Made by a program: the position numbers and the translations under genes. Below the pieces are notes generated by a model, which worked only from the letters and a program-made list of their open reading frames with translations, was not told the DNA's origin and searched no databases. Of a stretch of 10,140 nt of DNA, positions 6,945-10,140 are shown in pieces. The stretch's first letter is position 1, and each line of letters starts with the position of its first letter. The stretch spans positions 1 through 10,140 of the forward strand of contig JABIST010000403.1 in NCBI GenBank assembly GCA_018700215.1. Direction: 5' to 3'. The stretch is from Dehalococcoidia bacterium (GTDB taxonomy: Bacteria > Chloroflexota > Dehalococcoidia > UBA2979).

Positions 6945-6970
6945 ACAGCCCCGCCGGTTGGCGGGGCTGT
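6945..6970 (-). terminator. Intrinsic terminator after the XRE regulator gene
   Basis: A perfect 11-bp G+C-rich stem, ACAGCCCCGCC (6945-6955) against GGCGGGGCTGT (6960-6970), closes a 4-nt loop. On the minus strand the stem ends in T and runs into TTCG, a short U-run. It begins 27 nt past the XRE stop codon and separates that gene from the operon downstream. Confidence 0.75.
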
Positions 6971-6997
6971 GTTGCAGTCAGTCGGTAGAACAGCTGG

Positions 6998-7333
6998 TTA
7001 GCTGGTCGCCTCGCTCGTGATGCGCGGGAACTCGGGGCGCTGCACCAGTTGGCAGACGGCCTTACCCAGGGCGGAGTCGCGCACAACGATCACGTCGGGC
7101 ACGTCCAACACATCGCCCAGGCTCACGTTCAGCGCGCCAGTCACACCCAGCAAGGTGGACAGCGGCATGTCGCGCTTCCCGTTCTCGTAGTTCGAAAGCG
7201 AAGCCTGCGTGATGCCGGCGCTCCGGGCGACGTCCGCCTGCGAAAGTTCTCGCCGCAATCGCCACTCACGAATGCGCTGCCCCACGGCTTTTCGCTGCGT
7301 CTGCAATTCCGGTGCTACCTCTGCGACCATCAA
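6998..7333 (-). CDS. XRE-family helix-turn-helix transcriptional regulator
   Basis: This small protein (110-111 residues) is a cytoplasmic DNA-binding regulator. The HTH_3/Cro-CI domain spans about 18-75: an amphipathic first helix (VGQRIREWRLRREL), the turn helix SQADVARSAGI (31-41), the recognition helix TQASLSNYENGKR (42-54), and the closing helices LSTLLGVTGALNVSLGDVL. The C-terminal 35 residues (from about 77) match no domain I recognise and may bind a ligand or dimerise. The start is ambiguous. TTG at 7333 has GGGGAAGG 7 nt upstream, while the ATG at 7330 directly follows it with a 10-nt spacing, so the difference is one residue. An inverted repeat 47 bp upstream suggests autoregulation. 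A terminator follows the gene, so it is probably monocistronic. Its targets are unknown; the operon downstream is the obvious candidate. Confidence 0.9.
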   Translation of the reverse strand: MMVAEVAPELQTQRKAVGQRIREWRLRRELSQADVARSAGITQASLSNYENGKRDMPLSTLLGVTGALNVSLGDVLDVPDVIVVRDSALGKAVCQLVQRPEFPRITSEATS

Positions 7334-7379
7334 GTGATTGCCTTCCCCGCTCGAATCTTCATTCGTTATCTATGTTTGG

Positions 7380-7397
7380 TTGTGCTCACAAGCACAA
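7380..7397. promoter_or_regulatory. Likely operator in the XRE gene promoter region
   Basis: TTGTGCT (7380-7386) and AGCACAA (7391-7397) are perfect 7-bp arms around CACA. XRE/CI-type dimers commonly bind such dyads. On the minus strand it overlaps the expected -35 zone, next to an AT-rich -10-like segment (TAGATA, 7372-7367, or GATAAC, 7370-7365). Autorepression is inferred. Confidence 0.55.
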
Positions 7398-7454
7398 GTT
7401 CATGATGTATGTGGATCGCGATCGGCGCAAGAGACCGTCGTTACAGAAGAGTTA

Positions 7455-7485
7455 ACGTTGTATGACATCTTGCATACACGTTGTA
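7455..7485. repeat. Tandem ACGTTGTA direct repeats, possible protein-binding sites
   Basis: ACGTTGTA occurs at 7455-7462 and 7478-7485, a 23-bp period or about two helical turns. Between and overlapping them, GTATG (7460-7464) and CATAC (7473-7477) form an interrupted dyad. The stretch is AT-richer than its surroundings and lies in the 161-bp gap upstream of the XRE gene, just after the 3D-protein stop. Confidence 0.4.
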
Positions 7486-7494
7486 CGTGAGGGT

Positions 7495-8529
7495 TCAGTC
7501 AACAATCAGCAGCAGACCAATGGATCCAACGCCTAGCTGCCACTTCCAGCCCTCTTCCGCGCTGTGGAACCAGATATCGCGATGCAACCCGTGTACTGCA
7601 CTGCCAGTATCCGCACAGGTATAGACCCGCTCCAGCGGGTCCCCCACGATGATGAATCGTTGCCCCAGGTAGGACCAGTCGCAGGCTGCGGCCCCATTGT
7701 AGACCACTGTTCCGTCTCGCATCGCGCCGCAGAATGCCCCACCGTCACCACTCTCGGAGGTCGCTCCCTGCACGCAGTAGTAGAAGCTGATCGTCGCTTC
7801 CACGATGTCCCCGGTGCGAAGCATCGGCGTCTGCAGCACGCTGGCATCGATCGGGTATGCGGCCTCGATGATCGGCGGCACGTCGCCACGGGCGGCAGCG
7901 CGTAGCACAAAGGCAGCGTGCACCTCGGCGCGGGTCGCCGGACGGCTCAACCCCCGCATCGGCTCCACGAATGGCGGCGAGTTGTCACGTGTACTAGCGC
8001 GGGCGACGAACTCCTCGTGACGTTCCGCTCGAGTGGGTTCTGGGTCGAGACGGCCAGGCGGTTCGACGAACGGTGAGTCATTGTCACGAACCGCGGCGCG
8101 AGCGATCAGTGCCGCATGCCGTTCTTCCGTTGTGACGGCCGCCGCAGCAGCCGGATCAGACCGCGATGCGTCCGCGTCCACCACCGAACTCACTGCCGCA
8201 CTGCCGACATGACGCTCTGGTTGCGGATCGATCTCCGTCCTCGTGACAAGCGCGGTAGCCGCCGTTGGCGGCGTTTCAACCGCGTCGAGTTCCTCGTCCA
8301 GGCTCACGGCCGGCGTCGAGGCGTCAGCGACGAATGACAGTGGCTGTTCCACCGCAACAATGGCGCGAGAGAGCGAAACCGCTGCGACTGGAGTGGGAGT
8401 CATTGCGACTGCAAAACCAGCCCACGCCGCAACAATCGCCGCTGCCGCGGCGAGGACAAGCGATCCCGCCATCACCTGGCGGAGAGATCGCGCCATTATC
8501 TGGCGCAACTGGAGAGGAGTTCCCCGCAC
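7495..8529 (-). CDS. Secreted 3D-domain protein with three 33-residue repeats
   Basis: The precursor is 344 residues from GTG at 8529; ATG at 8496 (residue 12) or 8472 (residue 20) are alternatives. A hydrophobic, Ala-rich signal segment (about 22-42, ending FAVA) suggests export. A low-complexity Ala/Val/Thr/Asp linker follows (43-130). Three tandem 33-residue repeats occupy 133-231. The C-terminal 3D domain (about 240-344) keeps the three name-giving aspartates: D284 (ACDWSYLG), D307 (CADTGSAV) and D318 (HRDIWF). 3D domains share the double-psi beta-barrel of RlpA and MltA and are usually peptidoglycan-acting, so a cell-wall lytic or remodelling role is likely but unproven. Four cysteines (252, 267, 283, 305) could form two disulfides, consistent with export. 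No Shine-Dalgarno is seen at any candidate start. No operon partner is evident: a hairpin precedes the gene and a regulatory gap follows it. Confidence 0.8.
   Translation of the reverse strand: MRGTPLQLRQIMARSLRQVMAGSLVLAAAAAIVAAWAGFAVAMTPTPVAAVSLSRAIVAVEQPLSFVADASTPAVSLDEELDAVETPPTAATALVTRTEIDPQPERHVGSAAVSSVVDADASRSDPAAAAAVTTEERHAALIARAAVRDNDSPFVEPPGRLDPEPTRAERHEEFVARASTRDNSPPFVEPMRGLSRPATRAEVHAAFVLRAAARGDVPPIIEAAYPIDASVLQTPMLRTGDIVEATISFYYCVQGATSESGDGGAFCGAMRDGTVVYNGAAACDWSYLGQRFIIVGDPLERVYTCADTGSAVHGLHRDIWFHSAEEGWKWQLGVGSIGLLLIVD
7837..8133 (-). repeat. Three tandem 99-bp coding repeats
   Basis: Units at 8133-8035, 8034-7936 and 7935-7837 encode related 33-residue segments. Each starts T-x-x-E-x-H-x-x-(F/L)-(V/I)-x-R-A, followed by R-(D/G)-(N/D) and a (F/I)-(V/I)-E-(P/A) motif. 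The third unit is the most diverged. Confidence 0.8.
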
Positions 8530-8536
8530 GCGCCGC

Positions 8537-8545
8537 AGTATGTCA
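8537..8545 (-). promoter_or_regulatory. Possible extended -10 for a leaderless 3D-protein mRNA
   Basis: On the minus strand TGA-CATACT reads as an extended -10 element ending 7 nt before the GTG at 8529. Transcription would start at or next to that GTG. No good -35 is seen. Confidence 0.3.
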
Positions 8546-8590
8546 GCGCAGCACCCCGCCGCCTAGCAGGGGTTTCACTGATCCCTTGAA

Positions 8591-8608
8591 CGCCCGTTAT
8601 CGCGGGCG
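8591..8608 (-). terminator. Hairpin downstream of the aminotransferase gene
   Basis: CGCCCG (8591-8596) and CGGGCG (8603-8608) form a 6-bp stem with a 6-nt loop, 13 nt past the aminotransferase stop. Only TTC follows on the minus strand, so the U-tract is weak. The rest of 8530-8621 holds nothing else I can call. Confidence 0.45.
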
Positions 8609-8621
8609 AACCAGCCCGCAG

Positions 8622-9968
8622 TTAGCTCAGCAGCCCCTCGGCGCGAAGGTCGCCAATCGCGCCACGGAAGGCGGAAACCGTGTCTGCCACCTCGGAATCG
8701 CCGTGCGCAGCAGAGACCATGCCCCCGTTTCCCATCAGATCCACGCCGTGGTTGAAGAGCGCCCAGCGCAACGGACGCATCAGCCCGTCCACTACCCCCT
8801 GCGGTTCCTCAGCGGCGTCCCACTCCACATCGCTCGGCCAAGGGGCGTCGTAGCCCAGGTTGAAGTGCCACATGCTGGAGACGCACCAGGCGGACCCCGG
8901 TACCGATAGCTCCTGAAACAGCCCGTTCACCCCACGCACGATCGCCGCCGCCGCCGCATCCGCCTGCCGAACCGGGCTGCCATCCTCGATGATCTTGAGC
9001 GCGGCGATACCAGCAGCGGCCGATGCGGGATTCGCGTTGAACGTGCCCTGATGGCTGACTCGTCGCTTGCTGTTCCAGTCCGGGTCGCCTTCGCGCATCT
9101 CCAGCATGCTCACCACGTCCGCACGACCGGTCACGCAGCCGCCGGGGAGACCGCCCGCCAGGATCTTCGCGAGCGTGGAGAGATCTGGCGTCACGCCGTA
9201 CCGCTCCTGCGCGCCGCCCGGTGCCATCCGAAAGCCGGTGATCACCTCGTCCATCACCATCAGCGTGCCGGTCTCCGTCGTGATCCGGCGCATCTCGCGC
9301 AGATACTCCGGCGACAGTGGGTGGCTACCCCAGTGCGCGCCCGTCGGCTCCAGAATCACCGCCGCTACATCGCGACCCGACAGCGCCTCGGCCAGTGCAT
9401 CCGCGTCACCTGCTGGCAGAATCGTCAGCGCATCGTAGAAGCCGTCAGGCACCCCAATCGAGTGCGGGTGGGCCTCATCCGGACCCAGCCGGCCAACCAC
9501 CAAGTCGTGCCAGCCGTGGAAGTGATCTTCGAACTTCACCACGCGATCCCGGCCGGTGTAAGCGCGCGCCAGGCGCAGCGCCATCATCGTCGCTTCGGTA
9601 CCGGAGCTGGTGAAGCGCACCCGCTCCCCACTCGGCACCATCTTCAGTACTTGCTCGCCCCACTCGATCTCCAGATCGTGCGACGAGCCGAAGTGCGTCC
9701 CGCGCGCCAACGCCCCATGCACTGCCTCAACCACCTCCGGGCGGTTGTGCCCCAACAACAACGCGCCGTGCCCGCCGATGTAGTCAACAATCTCGTTGCC
9801 ATCAACGTCCCACTTGCGCGCACCCTGTGCGTGGTCCACGTAGACCGGGAACGGCTCGAACGCTCGCGCATCGTGCGTCACGCCAGAAGGGAACACGACA
9901 GCAGCTCGTGCAGCCATCTGCTTCGACGTCGGATGCAGCGCTTCAAACGTTTCGAGGATGTTGGCCAT
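8622..9968 (-). CDS. Class III PLP-dependent aminotransferase, HemL (glutamate-1-semialdehyde aminomutase)-like
   Basis: The 448-residue fold-type I PLP enzyme opens with a segment typical of the HemL subgroup (FPSGVTHDARAFEPFPVYVDHAQG). Key sites: the phosphate loop SSGTEATMMALRLAR (121-135), FHGWHD (150-155) where PLP stacks, D240 in MDEVITGFR binding the pyridine nitrogen, the Schiff-base lysine K268 in LAKILAGGLPGG, and GTFNANP (308-314) from the partner subunit. The enzyme moves an amino group between a substrate and an alpha-keto acid or, in HemL, within glutamate-1-semialdehyde. Several positions differ from memory of true HemL (for example HGWHD rather than YHGHYD), and no haem gene is adjacent, so an omega- or beta-amino acid transaminase is at least as likely. 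The ATG at 9968 has GGAAGAGAG upstream. It is probably cytosolic, homodimeric and monocistronic, and divergent from the dehydratase gene. Confidence 0.88.
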   Translation of the reverse strand: MANILETFEALHPTSKQMAARAAVVFPSGVTHDARAFEPFPVYVDHAQGARKWDVDGNEIVDYIGGHGALLLGHNRPEVVEAVHGALARGTHFGSSHDLEIEWGEQVLKMVPSGERVRFTSSGTEATMMALRLARAYTGRDRVVKFEDHFHGWHDLVVGRLGPDEAHPHSIGVPDGFYDALTILPAGDADALAEALSGRDVAAVILEPTGAHWGSHPLSPEYLREMRRITTETGTLMVMDEVITGFRMAPGGAQERYGVTPDLSTLAKILAGGLPGGCVTGRADVVSMLEMREGDPDWNSKRRVSHQGTFNANPASAAAGIAALKIIEDGSPVRQADAAAAAIVRGVNGLFQELSVPGSAWCVSSMWHFNLGYDAPWPSDVEWDAAEEPQGVVDGLMRPLRWALFNHGVDLMGNGGMVSAAHGDSEVADTVSAFRGAIGDLRAEGLLS

Positions 9969-10047
9969 CGTTCTGCTCTCTTCCGCGGTCCCTGGTCCCT
10001 CGTAGTCTCGGGGCGGTCGCCCAACGCGACAAGTCCCCCGCCCCCAC

Positions 10048-10056
10048 TGCTAGCCT
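10048..10056 (+). promoter_or_regulatory. Possible extended -10 for the dehydratase gene
   Basis: TGC-TAGCCT fits an extended -10 pattern (TGn then TAnnnT). No clear -35 is present; GCGACA at 10026-10031 is 19 bp away. It lies in the 117-bp divergent gap between the aminotransferase and dehydratase genes, where no other promoter is evident. Confidence 0.25.
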
Positions 10057-10085
10057 CGCGCCGCATGAGGAAGAAGGTGCCAGCG

Positions 10086-10140
10086 ATGGCCGAGCGACTG
10101 AGCGACACCCAGATCGACAACGCTCTATCGAAGCTCGATG
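10086..10140 (+). CDS. Pterin-4a-carbinolamine dehydratase, N-terminal fragment
   Basis: Only 18 codons are inside the window, but MAERLSDTQIDNALSKLD matches the characteristic opening of the dehydratase (DCoH/PhhB) family. This enzyme removes water from 4a-hydroxytetrahydrobiopterin in aromatic amino acid hydroxylation and also occurs in bacteria with roles in molybdopterin or other pterin metabolism. I chose the ATG at 10086 rather than the in-frame ATG at 10065 because AGGAAGAAGG lies between them at good Shine-Dalgarno spacing and the family homology begins at MAERLS. The call rests on a short stretch, and the catalytic His motifs lie beyond the edge. Confidence 0.6.
   Translation, partial: MAERLSDTQIDNALSKLD

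Noticed and set aside
7414..7423. GATCGCGATC palindrome upstream of the XRE gene
   Set aside because: A 10-bp palindrome of common GATC/CGCG words is expected by chance in G+C-rich DNA and has no position-specific support.
10065..10085. Upstream ATG for the dehydratase
   Set aside because: The AGGAAGAAGG ribosome binding site lies inside this extension, favouring ATG 10086.
1..10140. CRISPR array, tRNA/rRNA genes, insertion sequences
   Set aside because: No regularly spaced repeats, tRNA cloverleaf features, transposase genes or terminal repeats were seen on reading both strands.

Overview
The window is uniformly G+C-rich, densely coded bacterial chromosome. The most diagnostic feature is an adjacent pair of genes: a 'magnesium chelatase-like' AAA+ ATPase and a large Gln/Gly-rich von Willebrand A (VWA) protein. 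From memory, this pair is typical of Chloroflexota, Actinomycetota and Deinococcota. Together with the 3D-domain secreted protein and the HemL-like aminotransferase, it makes a Chloroflexota-like organism (for example Thermomicrobia or relatives) my best guess. No marker gene here proves this.

Layout. 1-910 (-): C-terminally cut diacylglycerol/sphingosine-kinase-family lipid kinase. 1007-1975 (+): two-domain vicinal-oxygen-chelate (VOC) protein. It converges on 1990-2982 (-), a two-TM potassium channel with an RCK/TrkA module, and the two stop codons lie inside a 9-bp inverted repeat. 3022-5283 (-): VWA protein. 5325-6734 (-): AAA+ ATPase. 6735-6997: leader with nested dyads, a possible promoter and a clear intrinsic terminator belonging to the gene upstream. 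6998-7333 (-): XRE-type helix-turn-helix regulator with a likely operator in its promoter region (7380-7397). 7495-8529 (-): secreted 3D-domain (double-psi beta-barrel) protein with three 33-residue repeats. 8622-9968 (-): class III, HemL-like PLP aminotransferase. 10086-end (+): start of a pterin-4a-carbinolamine dehydratase.

How the genes may work together. AAA+, VWA and K+ channel genes run in one direction with gaps of about 40 bp, each with its own Shine-Dalgarno, and look like one operon. AAA+/VWA pairs of the MoxR/chelatase type generally act as ATP-driven remodelling or metal-insertion chaperones, so a plausible but unproven reading is that this pair acts on, or is co-regulated with, the ligand-gated channel. 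The XRE gene upstream is separated from the operon by a terminator and is more likely autoregulated. The other genes look like unrelated single-gene units. I see no mobile element, CRISPR array, rRNA or tRNA gene.
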